A stretch of 64,000 nt of DNA, from positions 1,116,001-1,180,000 of the forward strand of contig CAWCHQ010000003.1 of assembly GCA_963795415.1 (NCBI GenBank), written 5' to 3'. The stretch is from CAVSUZ01 sp963795415 (GTDB lineage Bacteria; Pseudomonadota; Alphaproteobacteria; Acetobacterales; Acetobacteraceae). The position numbers were made by a program, and so were the translations under genes. Positions 27,022 through 36,322 of this stretch are shown piece by piece (the first letter of the stretch is position 1; the number at the start of each line of letters is the position of its first letter). The notes beneath the pieces were generated by a model. It worked only from the letters and a program-made list of their open reading frames with translations, did not search any database and had not been told where the DNA came from.

Positions 27022-27139
27022 CAATTCACCTCCCATTTGGGCAATTCGTATCGCCGGAGCGCAGCAATGGTCAACCACTCAGTTACCGTGACGGCGCGCC
27101 TGGTTCCTGATACGTAGCTGATGATCGGGGAAGGGGCAC

Positions 27140-28906
27140 ATGCCGCGGCTCGAACGACGCCTTGCCGCTGTACTGGCGATTGACACAGTCGGATACAGCC
27201 GGCTGATGGAAGCCGATGTCGAAGGCACCTACCGAAGCCTGACCGGGCTGATGATGGGGGTTCTGGAACCTGCCATCGCCGACGGCAATGGACGCATCGT
27301 GAAAAAGACCGGCGACGGCGCGCTTGCCGAGTTTCCCAGCGTGTCCGAAGCGATCCGGGCAGCTGTCAGGATCCAGCGTGAGACATCGGTCTCCCAGGCC
27401 GCCGTGGGGGCAGACCGACAGATCCGATTCCGTATCGGCATCAATCTTGGTGACGTGATCTCCGAGTTCAGGCGACATTTACGGCGATGGGGTCAACATC
27501 GCTGCAAGACTTGAGAGCTTCGCAAAGGCCGGAGACGTCATTGTCTCGGAATCGGCGATGCAGACCGCGGACCGAGCCGGATATGCGTTTACCGATCTCG
27601 GCATGCAGCACCTCAAGAACATCAGCCGGCCGGTCCGCGCCTTTCGCGTCGTTCCAATGGAAGGCGCCAGCGGCCATGTCGAGAACGATCTGCAGCGGGC
27701 GATTCCCGGCTTCGGCGCTCGCCCGGCAATTGCCGTCCTGCCCTTCCGCTATACCGGTCCTGATGCGAGCCAGCAGGAGCACTTTGCCGATGGCGTGACC
27801 GAAGACTTCATTGCCGCCCTGTCGCGCTGGCGGTTCTTCCCCGTCATCTCGCGCGGTTCAGTTTTCATCTTCAAAGGCCGCGAAGTCGATCCCCTCGACG
27901 TCGCCCAGCAGGTAGGCGCCCGCTATGTTCTGGAAGGCCGGCTCCGCAGGCATGGAAGCAATGTGCGCACCGCCGTCGATCTGGTGGACGCGGATACCAG
28001 AGAGACGTTGTTTGCCGAGCATGTACCAGGTACGAAATGGCAGACATTTATGCCGTTCAGGACCAGATCGTCCACACTACCATAGGTGCATTGGAACCGG
28101 AGCTACTGCGCCATGAGCATGAGCGAGCTTTGAGAACGCCGCCTCAGAATGCCAACGCCTACGAGTTGTTCCTGCGGGGCCAGTGGCATCACTACCGCTA
28201 CCGCCGCGAGGACAACGCCGAAGCACAGGCCTGCTTCCGCAGGGCGCTGGAACTGGCGCCTGCCTACGCCCACGCCTCGGCCGGCCTCGCCCTGGCCTCG
28301 GTTCACGCCGCGAATGTCGGCTGGGGAGACAGGGAAACCCTGTACGATCAGGCGCTGGTTCACGCAAACAATGCTGTCCAGACCGACTCCCGCGACCCGA
28401 TGGCGCACCTGGCCGTGGGCCTCGCCCGCCAGAACGGTGGTTATCCGGCTGCCGAGGCAGCCGAGGCATTGCGCGAGGCGGTCCGGCTCGACCCCAGCTC
28501 TGCGGCGGCCCACGCAAACCTGTCTTTCGTCTATGATTTCATGAACCGGCCGGACCGGGCGCTGCCCGAGATCGAACTCGCGCTCCGCCTCAGCCCGCAT
28601 GATCCTCGCCGCTTCATCTGGCTGCCCGCGCTGACGATCTGCCACTATCTCGCCGGCCGGTACAGAGACGCCCTGGCCACCGCACAGGAGACCTTGCGTC
28701 TGAAGCCGGACTTTCCGGTGCCACTCCGCCACTTGCTTGCAATCTTGGGTCAACTCGACAGGATAAAGGAAGCGGCCATTGTGCTTCCCCTCGTTCAGCG
28801 CCTCGATGGCGGACTGGCTGGCACCGAAGCCTATCTCGCTCGCATGTTCGAAGCAGAGGCTCTGGACCGCCTGCTCGATGGACTGCGCAAGGCCGGTCTG
28901 GCCTGA
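27140..28906 (+). CDS. Class III adenylate/guanylate cyclase with TolB-like and TPR regions (two apparent frameshifts)
   Basis: Makes cAMP (or cGMP) from the triphosphate. Cyclase domain at the N-terminus: LAAVLAIDTVGYSRLMEADVEG with the first metal Asp, GRIVKKTGDGALAEF, then FRIGINLGDV and, after removing one T of TT at 27467-27468, GDIYGDGVNIAARLE. A TolB-like domain follows (PAIAVLPFRYTGPD, HFADGVTEDFIAALSRW) and a TPR-rich C-terminus (ACFRRALELAPAYAHA, LREAVRLDPSSAAAHANLSF). One G is missing at about 28029-28030, restoring MADIYAVQDQIV. The corrections cancel to 588 aa. Typical of rhizobial soluble cyclases. Signal and target unknown. Confidence 0.86.
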
Positions 28907-28978
28907 TCGCCTGCGGCCGCAGGCTTTACCTGCCCGCCCTCCGCCGCCTAGCTTCGGCCAACGCGAAGGAGGAAGTGG

Positions 28979-29779
28979 ATGGAGTTCACAGGCAAGGTGG
29001 CGCTGGTCACGGGCGGTGGAAATGGGATCGGACGCGCGGTTTCGACGGGTTTCGCCAAATATGGCGCGAAGGTCGTGGTGGTCGATCGCGATCCCGATGG
29101 CGGGGAAGGCACGGCGGGAATCATCCGCCAGCAAGGGGGCGAAGCGCTGTTCTTCCGGGCCGATGTTACCAGGTCCGCGGATGTGCAGGCCTATGTGAAA
29201 GCGGCGCTGCAAAAGTACGGCGCAATCGACTGTTTCCACAATAACGCGGGTATCGAGGGCAAGGTGGCGCCCACCGCCGAATACGAGGAAGAGGTGTTCG
29301 ACGCGGTCATGGGCGTGAACGCCAAGGGTGTTTTCCTCGGACTGCGGCACGTGCTGCCGGTGATGTTGCGGCAGAAGCGCGGCTCGATCGTGAATACCGC
29401 CTCGGTGGCCGGGATCATGGGATCGCCGGGCATGTGCGCCTATGTGGGGTCCAAGCACGCCGTTCTCGGCATGACAAAGGTCGCTGCGGGCGAGGTGGCG
29501 CGGTCAGGCGTGCGCGTCAACGCGGTGTGCCCCGGCCCGATCGACACGCGGATGATCCACTCCCTGCATGGGATGGTGAATCCCGAAAATCCCTCTTTGG
29601 TGGGCGAGCGTTACCAGGCGGCAATACCGCTGGGGCGGTACGGAACTGCCGAGGAAGTGGCAAACGTTGTGCTGTTCCTTTGCTCCGATCTCGCCTCGAA
29701 CATAACCGGGGCCCAGTACGTGGTTGATGGCGGCCGCACGGCTACCCCGGGCGCGGTGACCAGCACGGTTCAACGGTAG
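28979..29779 (+). CDS. Short-chain dehydrogenase/reductase
   Basis: NAD(P)-dependent oxidoreductase, 266 aa. GKVALVTGGGNGIGRAVS cofactor motif, DRDPDG acidic residue favouring NAD, HNNAGIEG, catalytic Ser in NTASVAGIMGSPGM and YVGSKHAV (Tyr-x-x-x-Lys), C-terminal PGPIDTRM. AAGGAGGAAG precedes ATG. First gene of a nine-gene same-strand run ending at the lactonase (28979-37504), which suggests sugar or sugar-acid oxidation. Confidence 0.93.
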   Translation: MEFTGKVALVTGGGNGIGRAVSTGFAKYGAKVVVVDRDPDGGEGTAGIIRQQGGEALFFRADVTRSADVQAYVKAALQKYGAIDCFHNNAGIEGKVAPTAEYEEEVFDAVMGVNAKGVFLGLRHVLPVMLRQKRGSIVNTASVAGIMGSPGMCAYVGSKHAVLGMTKVAAGEVARSGVRVNAVCPGPIDTRMIHSLHGMVNPENPSLVGERYQAAIPLGRYGTAEEVANVVLFLCSDLASNITGAQYVVDGGRTATPGAVTSTVQR

Positions 29780-29787
29780 GCGCGTAC

Positions 29788-30534
29788 ATGGCGGGATTGC
29801 TGGATGGCCGGATCGCCCTGATCACCGGCGGTGGGTCGGGCATCGGCGAGGGGATCGCGCGCGGGATGGCGCAGGCGGGTGCGCAGGTGCTGGTGGCCGA
29901 CGTGAATGGCGCGGCGGCGCAGCGCGTTGCCACGGAGATTGGCGGGGGCGCCGACGCGTTCACGCTCGACGTCACGGACCGCGACTCCTGTGATGGACTG
30001 GCGGAGTCGGTGCGGCGGGATGTGGGCGCGATCTCGGTTCTGGTGAACAACGCGGGCATCATCCGGCGGGGTAAAATGAACGATGCGAGCGCGCGGGCCG
30101 ACTGGGACGCGACCTTGGCGGTGAATTTTGACGGACCATACAACGTGACCACCGCCTTCCTTGCACAACTGACCGAGACGAAAGGGGCGGTGATCAATAT
30201 CGGCTCGGTGCAGTCCTTCGTCGCGCTGCCGAACTCGGCGGCCTACACCACGTCGAAGGGCGGTGTACGCGCGCTGACCAAGGCAATGGCCATCGAGCTG
30301 TCGCCGCTTGGCGTGCGAGTGAACGCGATCGGCCCGGGGCTGATTGCCACGCCCTTGAATGCCGCCGCGCGGGAAAATCCGGATTACATGCGGAATTTCC
30401 AGCACCGCATCCCACTGGGCCGGATCGGGGACCCGGAGGATATCGCCGGGCCTGCGATTTTCCTGGCATCGGACCTGGCGCGGTATGTGACCGGGGTCAC
30501 CCTTCCGGTGGATGGGGGATTCCTGGCGTATTAG
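29788..30534 (+). CDS. Short-chain dehydrogenase/reductase (second copy)
   Basis: 248 aa, eight bases after the previous gene. GRIALITGGGSGIGEGIARG, VADVNG, LVNNAGIIRRGKMND, IGSVQSFVALPNSAAYTTSKGG (catalytic Ser, Tyr, Lys) and PLGRIGDPEDIAGPAIFLAS, all typical of classical SDRs such as gluconate 5-dehydrogenase or sorbitol dehydrogenases. Only moderately similar to its neighbour, so they probably act on different steps. Confidence 0.93.
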   Translation: MAGLLDGRIALITGGGSGIGEGIARGMAQAGAQVLVADVNGAAAQRVATEIGGGADAFTLDVTDRDSCDGLAESVRRDVGAISVLVNNAGIIRRGKMNDASARADWDATLAVNFDGPYNVTTAFLAQLTETKGAVINIGSVQSFVALPNSAAYTTSKGGVRALTKAMAIELSPLGVRVNAIGPGLIATPLNAAARENPDYMRNFQHRIPLGRIGDPEDIAGPAIFLASDLARYVTGVTLPVDGGFLAY

Positions 30535-30535
30535 C

Positions 30536-31771
30536 ATGCGGATCGAAATCCTCTGCACCGGCGACGAGGTGCTGACCGGCAAGATCGTCAACTCGAATTT
30601 CAGCTATATCAGCCAGAAGCTTGAGGAAGCCGGACTGTCAGTGATCTGGGGCACCACGGTCGGCGATGACCGCGCCACCTTGCTGGAGGCGTTCCGGTTG
30701 GCGTCCGCGCGCGCCGATGCGGTGATCGTCAATGGTGGACTGGGCCCGACCATCGACGATCTGTCGCAAGAGATCGCGGCGCAGGCGGCGGGGGTTGAAC
30801 TGCTGCTCAATGAAGAATGGCTGGCGAAGATGGAGGCGTTCTTCGCCCGCCGCAGCCGGGTGATGCCGCCGAACAATCGCAAGCAGGCCATGCTGCCGGG
30901 CCGGGCCGAGGTGCTGGACAATCCCATCGGCACCGCGTGCGGGTTCGCGCTGGATATCGGAAAGGCACGATTTTTCTTCACACCCGGCGTGCCGCGTGAG
31001 CTGCGGCGCATGCTGGAAGAGCAGATCATCCCAAGGCTCCTGGCGCGCTCGGGCGCGCCGGCGACGATCTTCCTGAAGCGGTTTCATTCCTACGGCCTGG
31101 GCGAGTCACACGTGGACTCCCTGCTGAGCGGGATCGAGGCCATGGAGCCGGATGTGAAGCTTGGCTTCCGCGCGCACTACCCGCAGCTTGAGACCAAGCT
31201 GCTGGCGCGCGGGACCGGGAAGGAAGACGTGCGGGCCAAGTTGGCGCCCGTGGAAGCGGAAGTGCGGCGCCGGCTGGGGAATTTCATTCTGGCGGAAGAC
31301 GATGACACGCTGGAAGGCGTGATCCTCGCGGGACTTATGCGCGTACAGGCGACGCTTGCAGTGATGGAAACCTTCACCGGCGGGCAGATCGCGGCGCGGC
31401 TCGCCCCGCTGCCTGGGGCAGAGCTGGTCTTCCGCCGGGGCACGGTGGTTCGCGACATCGCCACGCTGGATATCGCGGCGCTCTCTCAGGAAACCACCGA
31501 GGCCGTGGCACGCACCACGCGGGCCCAGTCCGGCGCGACACACGCCTTGGCCGTCCTGGTCGAACTGGATCACGGCGACGATCGGATTGATCTCGGCGGA
31601 ACGATCTGGATCGCCATTGCCACCGGGGAAACCGTCGCGTTCCGCCGATCGAGGATCCTCGGCGGCCGTGAATGGGTCCGGCTGGGGGCCGTCGAGCTGG
31701 GAATGGACTGCCTGCGGCGGTTTCTGCTTGGCCTGCCGGTGGTCGAGCGGATCGACTTCGAGCGAAGCTGA
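30536..31771 (+). CDS. CinA-family protein (MoaB/MogA-like domain plus degenerate amidase-type C-terminus)
   Basis: 411 aa. The N-terminal domain reads IEILCTGDEVLTGKIVNSN and VNGGLGPTIDDLSQEIAAQA, the COG1058 molybdopterin-binding-like fold of CinA, linked to pyridine nucleotide recycling (ADP-ribose pyrophosphatase). The C-terminal domain aligns to the PncC/CinA amidase, but its hallmark ESCTGG reads ETFTGG (in METFTGGQIAARLA), losing the Ser-Cys pair. The start is two bases after the SDR stop. Placement inside a sugar operon is unusual for CinA, which normally sits with pgpA or recA. Activity of the second domain is doubtful. Confidence 0.85.
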   Translation: MRIEILCTGDEVLTGKIVNSNFSYISQKLEEAGLSVIWGTTVGDDRATLLEAFRLASARADAVIVNGGLGPTIDDLSQEIAAQAAGVELLLNEEWLAKMEAFFARRSRVMPPNNRKQAMLPGRAEVLDNPIGTACGFALDIGKARFFFTPGVPRELRRMLEEQIIPRLLARSGAPATIFLKRFHSYGLGESHVDSLLSGIEAMEPDVKLGFRAHYPQLETKLLARGTGKEDVRAKLAPVEAEVRRRLGNFILAEDDDTLEGVILAGLMRVQATLAVMETFTGGQIAARLAPLPGAELVFRRGTVVRDIATLDIAALSQETTEAVARTTRAQSGATHALAVLVELDHGDDRIDLGGTIWIAIATGETVAFRRSRILGGREWVRLGAVELGMDCLRRFLLGLPVVERIDFERS

Positions 31772-32712
31772 TGGTCAGCCGCGCAATCGGCGTCGGTGCG
31801 CCGGGCCGCACCCGCGCGCGGGTCCGCCGAGGCGCCTACTGGGAGCGGCTGCGAACGACGCTGGAAGCCTATGCGTTTCTGGCGCCGATCCTGATCGTGC
31901 TGCTCGGCCTGGCCGCCTATCCGCTGGCGGACGGCATCTGGGAGAGTTTCACGGACCGGGAGGTTGCCAAGGCCGGGCATTTCATTGGATTCGGCAACTT
32001 CGTCACGCTGTTCCATACCGCCGCCTATCAGCGCGCCGTGGTGAATTCCGTGCTGCTCACCGCCGGCGCCGTGGCGACAAAAACGGTACTCGGCCTGGGC
32101 TGTGCCGTGCTGCTCACACAGCGGTTTCCCTTGCGCGGGCTGGTGCGCGCGCTGGCATTCCTGCCCTGGGCGGTGCCAGGCCTGGTGGCTGCGCTTGGCT
32201 GGCGCTGGCTGTTCGACGAACAGGCCGGCGTGTTCAACGCAGTGCTGATCATGCTGGGAGTACAGCCGGTCTCCTGGCTGTCGGATCCGGACACTGCACT
32301 CGTCTCCATTGGCATCGCGACGGTCTGGCAGGGCCTGCCGTTCTTCATGCTGATGTTCATCGCCGCACTGACAACCGTGCCGGGCGAGATCTACGAAGCA
32401 GCGGCGATCGACGGCGCAGGCGCGTGGGAGCGGTTTCGTCACATCACCCTGCCCTCGATCGCGGATGTCATCGGCGTGACGGTGATGCTTTCCAGCATCT
32501 GGACATTCAACAATTTCAATATGGTGTACATCCTGACCGGCGGCGGACCGGACGATCGCACCCAGATCCTGCCCACCCTCGCCTACCAGTACGCGATGCA
32601 GCGTAACCTGCTCGGCATGGGCGCGGCGGTGATCACCTCGGCGCTTCCGGTCTTCCTGGGCATCATCTTCCTGCTGACGCGGCGAATGCTGCGGGAAAAA
32701 GGGGTGCGCTGA
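31771..32712 (+). CDS. Carbohydrate ABC transporter permease (MalF/UgpA type)
   Basis: Inner-membrane subunit of a CUT1-type sugar importer, 313 aa with six transmembrane segments. EAYAFLAPILIVLLGLAAYPL leads; the EAA loop is EIYEAAAIDGAGAWERFRHITLP, followed by TGGGPDDRTQILPTLAY. ATG overlaps the cinA-like stop (TGATG) and its stop overlaps the next start in the same way, so expression is tightly coupled. Confidence 0.93.
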   Translation: MVSRAIGVGAPGRTRARVRRGAYWERLRTTLEAYAFLAPILIVLLGLAAYPLADGIWESFTDREVAKAGHFIGFGNFVTLFHTAAYQRAVVNSVLLTAGAVATKTVLGLGCAVLLTQRFPLRGLVRALAFLPWAVPGLVAALGWRWLFDEQAGVFNAVLIMLGVQPVSWLSDPDTALVSIGIATVWQGLPFFMLMFIAALTTVPGEIYEAAAIDGAGAWERFRHITLPSIADVIGVTVMLSSIWTFNNFNMVYILTGGGPDDRTQILPTLAYQYAMQRNLLGMGAAVITSALPVFLGIIFLLTRRMLREKGVR

Positions 32713-33551
32713 TGGTTATCGGGCGGCGCAGCCGGATGTGGCGGGGTATCGGGATCGGCATGGCCGCAGCGGTGCTGCTGATTTGGTCCCTCGTACCAAT
32801 TTATTGGATTTTTATCACCTCTTTCAAACATGAGCAGGAAATATACGCCTATCCGCCTACATTTGTCCCGGTGGCCCCGACCCTGGAGCAGTACATCACC
32901 GTCCTGTTCCACACCGGCTTTCCGATCTTCATCCGCAACAGCGTCATCGTCGCGGGGGTGACGACCTTGCTCTCGGCCGCCGCCGGCGCGCTGGGCGCCT
33001 TCGCGATAAGCCGGATGCGCTTCGCGGGCCGCGGCACCATCGCGCGCCTGATTGTCGTCGCGTATTTGCTCCCCCCTTCCCTGCTGTTCATTCCGCTCTT
33101 CATCGTGCTGCAGCGCCTGAACCTGGTCGATTTGCTCGGCGGCCTGATCGCGGCCTATCTGACCTTCTCCATGCCATTCTCCACCTGGATGCTGATCGGG
33201 CACATCCGAACCATCCCTTCCGAACTGGATGAGGCCGCGCGGATCGACGGCGCCTCCCGCCTGCAGGTGCTGCTGCGCGTGGTGCTGCCGTTGACCCTGC
33301 CGGGGCTGAGCGTGGTGTCGCTCTTTGCCTTCACCCATGCCTGGAACGAGTTCCTGTACGCGCTGGTGTTCGTCTACAGCAACACGACGCGGACGATCAC
33401 GGCGGGATTGGCCTCGCTGACTATGGGGGACACCTTCATCTGGGGCCAGCTCATGGCGGCTTCTGTGCTGGCCATCGTCCCTGTTCTGATCATCTATCTG
33501 ATTGCGCAGCGGTGGTTGATCGCCGGCCTGACCAGCGGCAGCATCAAATGA
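32712..33551 (+). CDS. Carbohydrate ABC transporter permease (MalG/UgpE type)
   Basis: Second membrane subunit, 279 aa, six helices. VPIYWIFITSFKHEQEIYAYPP, EAA loop ELDEAARIDGASRLQVLLRV, and HAWNEFLYALVF are classic MalG features. Start coupled to the previous gene by TGATG. Works with the permease above and the binding protein below. Confidence 0.93.
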   Translation: MVIGRRSRMWRGIGIGMAAAVLLIWSLVPIYWIFITSFKHEQEIYAYPPTFVPVAPTLEQYITVLFHTGFPIFIRNSVIVAGVTTLLSAAAGALGAFAISRMRFAGRGTIARLIVVAYLLPPSLLFIPLFIVLQRLNLVDLLGGLIAAYLTFSMPFSTWMLIGHIRTIPSELDEAARIDGASRLQVLLRVVLPLTLPGLSVVSLFAFTHAWNEFLYALVFVYSNTTRTITAGLASLTMGDTFIWGQLMAASVLAIVPVLIIYLIAQRWLIAGLTSGSIK

Positions 33552-33571
33552 CTTGAAGGAGGAACCGAGGC

Positions 33572-34855
33572 ATGCGCTTGCGAATGGCTTTGCTCGCGGC
33601 GACGGTCTGGCTGGGCGCCAGCGCGGCGGCGAAAGCGGCCGACCTGACCATCTGGGGCTTGCAGACCTTCAATACGAAAGCCGATGAATGGCTGGCGAAC
33701 GAGGCGAAAGCGTTCGGCAAGGCGCACAACGCCGACGTGGAGTACGACGTCGTGCCGGCCAACGTGCTGAACCAGCGCCTGGCCGCCGCCTTCGAGGCGC
33801 ACACCCCGCCTGACGTCTTCATGCAGACGGACGGCTCGATCCAGTACTACATCGCCCGCGGGCTGACCCTGCCTCTGGACGACGTTCTGGCCGATATCCG
33901 CCAGGCGGCGCCGGGCGGCATCTACGACAACCTCACCAAGGCGGGCCAGTACAACGGCACGGTTCAATCGCTGCCGCTTGAAGTGGATGTGTCGCCCCTG
34001 TTCGCCCGCAAGGACCTGCTCGACGAAATCGGCAAGCCGCTTCCCACGACTTGGGAGGAGCTTCGCGTCGATGCCAGGGACATCCAGGCGAAGCACCGGC
34101 AGATCAGCGGTTTTGGGATGCCGGTGAGCAATACCAATGATGCCGAAGGCAATTTGCGCACGGTGATCTGGTCGTTCGGCGGGAAGGTAATGGCGCCGGA
34201 CGGCAAAACCGTGGTGTTCGATTTACCGGAAACCCGGGCGGCCTATCAGTTCGTGGCCGACATGTTTCTGAAGGACAAAACCATCCCGCACAGCGCACTG
34301 ACCTGGGACGATGCGGGCAACAACGTCGCGTATCAGACCGGGCGGGCAGCGTTCGTGGTCAACCCGCCGAGCATCTACCAGTATCTGCGCGATCACGATC
34401 CGAAGCTGCAGGCGGGCACGGTGATGATCAGCATCCCGAAGGGACCGCCGCCGCATGGGATCAACGGCAACGCGGTGGGCGCCTGGCAATGGGCGGTTTC
34501 CAAGGATTCAAAGCATCAGGACCTGGCGAAGGCGTATCTCCGCTACTTCTACGACCCGGCCAACTACAAGGAAGCAATCCAGCAGGTCGGCGGGCGCTGG
34601 GTGCCAATCTACCCCGAGATGCTGAAGCAGGTCCCGGTGTTCGCTGACGACCCGGCAACGAAGGATTTCGCCAAGATGGCCGAGACCGGCATCATGAACG
34701 GGTACGCCGGACCGCCGACGCCGCTATCGGGGAAGATCTGGCAGGCCAATATACTGACAAAGACGCTGCAGAAAATTCTCGTTGACCATATGCCGGTGGG
34801 TGATGCAGTCCAATGGGGCCAACAGCAGATCGAGGTGCTGGCCAAGGCAGGCTGA
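33572..34855 (+). CDS. Extracellular sugar-binding protein (family 1)
   Basis: Periplasmic receptor for the importer, 427 aa. A signal peptide (LRMALLAATVWLGASAAAKA) precedes DLTIWGLQTFNTKADEWLAN and DVFMQTDGSIQYYIARGLTLPLDD; FAMxETG-type C-terminal region PVFADDPATKDFAKMAETG. GAAGGAGGAA ribosome site. Ligand not determined. The operon has no ATP-binding subunit; a shared MsmK/UgpC-like ATPase is expected elsewhere. Confidence 0.92.
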   Translation: MRLRMALLAATVWLGASAAAKAADLTIWGLQTFNTKADEWLANEAKAFGKAHNADVEYDVVPANVLNQRLAAAFEAHTPPDVFMQTDGSIQYYIARGLTLPLDDVLADIRQAAPGGIYDNLTKAGQYNGTVQSLPLEVDVSPLFARKDLLDEIGKPLPTTWEELRVDARDIQAKHRQISGFGMPVSNTNDAEGNLRTVIWSFGGKVMAPDGKTVVFDLPETRAAYQFVADMFLKDKTIPHSALTWDDAGNNVAYQTGRAAFVVNPPSIYQYLRDHDPKLQAGTVMISIPKGPPPHGINGNAVGAWQWAVSKDSKHQDLAKAYLRYFYDPANYKEAIQQVGGRWVPIYPEMLKQVPVFADDPATKDFAKMAETGIMNGYAGPPTPLSGKIWQANILTKTLQKILVDHMPVGDAVQWGQQQIEVLAKAG

Positions 34856-34874
34856 ACGGCCAGAGAGGTCTCAC

Positions 34875-35369
34875 ATGATCCACCATGTTTCCATTTCAGC
34901 GCGCGACCCGAAACACGTGGCGGAAGTGCTGGCCGAGGTCATGGACGGGCGCTGCTACCCATTCCCCGGCCAGATTGCAGATTCATTTATGGCAGTCAGC
35001 GGCGATGAGCATGGGACCATGGTGGAGGTCTATCCCGAGGATACTACCCTCAAGCCCGGCGCCGCAGACGACGAGCAGGTGATCGGATTGCGTGGACAAG
35101 TGGCACCCGCAACCGTTCCGTTCCACTTCCTGCTGTCGGTGCGGGCGGATTTGCAGAAGATCGAGCGGATCGGCGCGCGGGAAGGCTGGCGCACAAGGCT
35201 GTTCGGCCGCGGCGCGCCGGGCCAGCCGCCCGCCTTCCACGTTGTCGAGTTCTGGGTGGAAAATCGCCTGATGATCGAGCTCGCGCCGCAATCGATGATC
35301 GGCGAATACACAGGTCTTGTACGGCCTGAGAAGCTGGAGGCGTTCTTCGAGAGGCGTCCGGCCGCCTGA
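34875..35369 (+). CDS. VOC-like (glyoxalase fold) protein
   Basis: 164 aa. MIHHVSISARDPKHVAEVLAE matches the start of vicinal-oxygen-chelate modules, with His3 or His4 as possible metal ligand; HGTMVEVYPED and FHVVEFWVENRLMIELAPQ give the second half. Probably a metal-dependent isomerase, lyase or dioxygenase for a sugar-derived intermediate, but no family assignment is firm. Its stop is followed immediately by the next start. Confidence 0.65.
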   Translation: MIHHVSISARDPKHVAEVLAEVMDGRCYPFPGQIADSFMAVSGDEHGTMVEVYPEDTTLKPGAADDEQVIGLRGQVAPATVPFHFLLSVRADLQKIERIGAREGWRTRLFGRGAPGQPPAFHVVEFWVENRLMIELAPQSMIGEYTGLVRPEKLEAFFERRPAA

Positions 35370-36266
35370 ATGATGCTCCGCTCGGTCCGAACCCAGACTC
35401 TGGAGATCGGGTATCTGGAATTCGGGCCGGCGGAGGGACCGCCAGTGATCCTGTCCCACGGATTTCCCGACGATCCGCATTGCTATGACGCAGTAGCGCC
35501 TGAGCTTGCGGATGCGGGCTTCCGCGTGTTTGTGCCGTGGCTGCGCGGTTATGGCCCCACTGTTTTCCTGCACGCTGAGACCCCGCGGTCGGGGCAGCAG
35601 GCAGCGCTTGGGGCTGACTTGCGGGACTTCATGGATGCGGTGGCCATCTCTCGCGCGATCCTGGCCGGCTATGACTGGGGCGGCCGGGCGGCATGCATAG
35701 TCGCGGCGCTATGGCCTGAGCGGGTGCAGGCCCTGGTCACGATCGGTGGCTACAACATCCAGAATATTGCCGCGGCCAATGATCCGGCGCCGGCTGCGCA
35801 GGAGCTGCGCTACTGGTACCAATGGTATTTCCATACGGAGCGAGGGCGGGCCGGGCTTTCGGCCAACCGCCATGAACTGTGCCGGATGCTCTGGCGGATG
35901 TGGTCGCCGAACTACCGGTTCGACGACAGGATTTACGACCTGACTGCAACCAGTTTCGACAACCCCGACTTCGTCGATGTGGTGATGCAGTCATACCGGC
36001 ACCGCTATGGGAACGCGCCTGGTGATCCCGAACTGGAGCCGATCGAGCAGCAGCTTGCGGCATTGCCACGGATAGCGGTCCCGACGATCGTACTGCATGG
36101 CGAGGCGGACGGCGTAACCCCGCCGGGGCCGACAGATCGCGAGGCAGGCTGCTTTACAGGGCATTACGAACGCCGGCTGGTGCCGCTTGCCGGACATTTT
36201 CTGCCGCGCGAAGCGCCGGAGCAGGTGGTGCAGGCAGTGAGGGATCTGGCCATCACGGGGTCGTGA
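35370..36266 (+). CDS. Alpha/beta hydrolase (epoxide hydrolase/haloalkane dehalogenase-like)
   Basis: 298 aa. HGFPDDPHCYD carries the HGxP oxyanion motif; the nucleophile is Asp in LAGYDWGGRAA, as in epoxide hydrolases and dehalogenases, not Ser. LVPLAGHFLPREAPEQV supplies the catalytic His, and VLHGEADGVTP the late acid region. No signal peptide. In the sugar operon it may open a lactone or ether intermediate; this is inference. Confidence 0.87.
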   Translation: MMLRSVRTQTLEIGYLEFGPAEGPPVILSHGFPDDPHCYDAVAPELADAGFRVFVPWLRGYGPTVFLHAETPRSGQQAALGADLRDFMDAVAISRAILAGYDWGGRAACIVAALWPERVQALVTIGGYNIQNIAAANDPAPAAQELRYWYQWYFHTERGRAGLSANRHELCRMLWRMWSPNYRFDDRIYDLTATSFDNPDFVDVVMQSYRHRYGNAPGDPELEPIEQQLAALPRIAVPTIVLHGEADGVTPPGPTDREAGCFTGHYERRLVPLAGHFLPREAPEQVVQAVRDLAITGS

Positions 36267-36322
36267 ATTGCCGCGGTTGAATTGACGCGGTGAAATCCTC
36301 GCGGATATCGGGAGGAGAGGCA

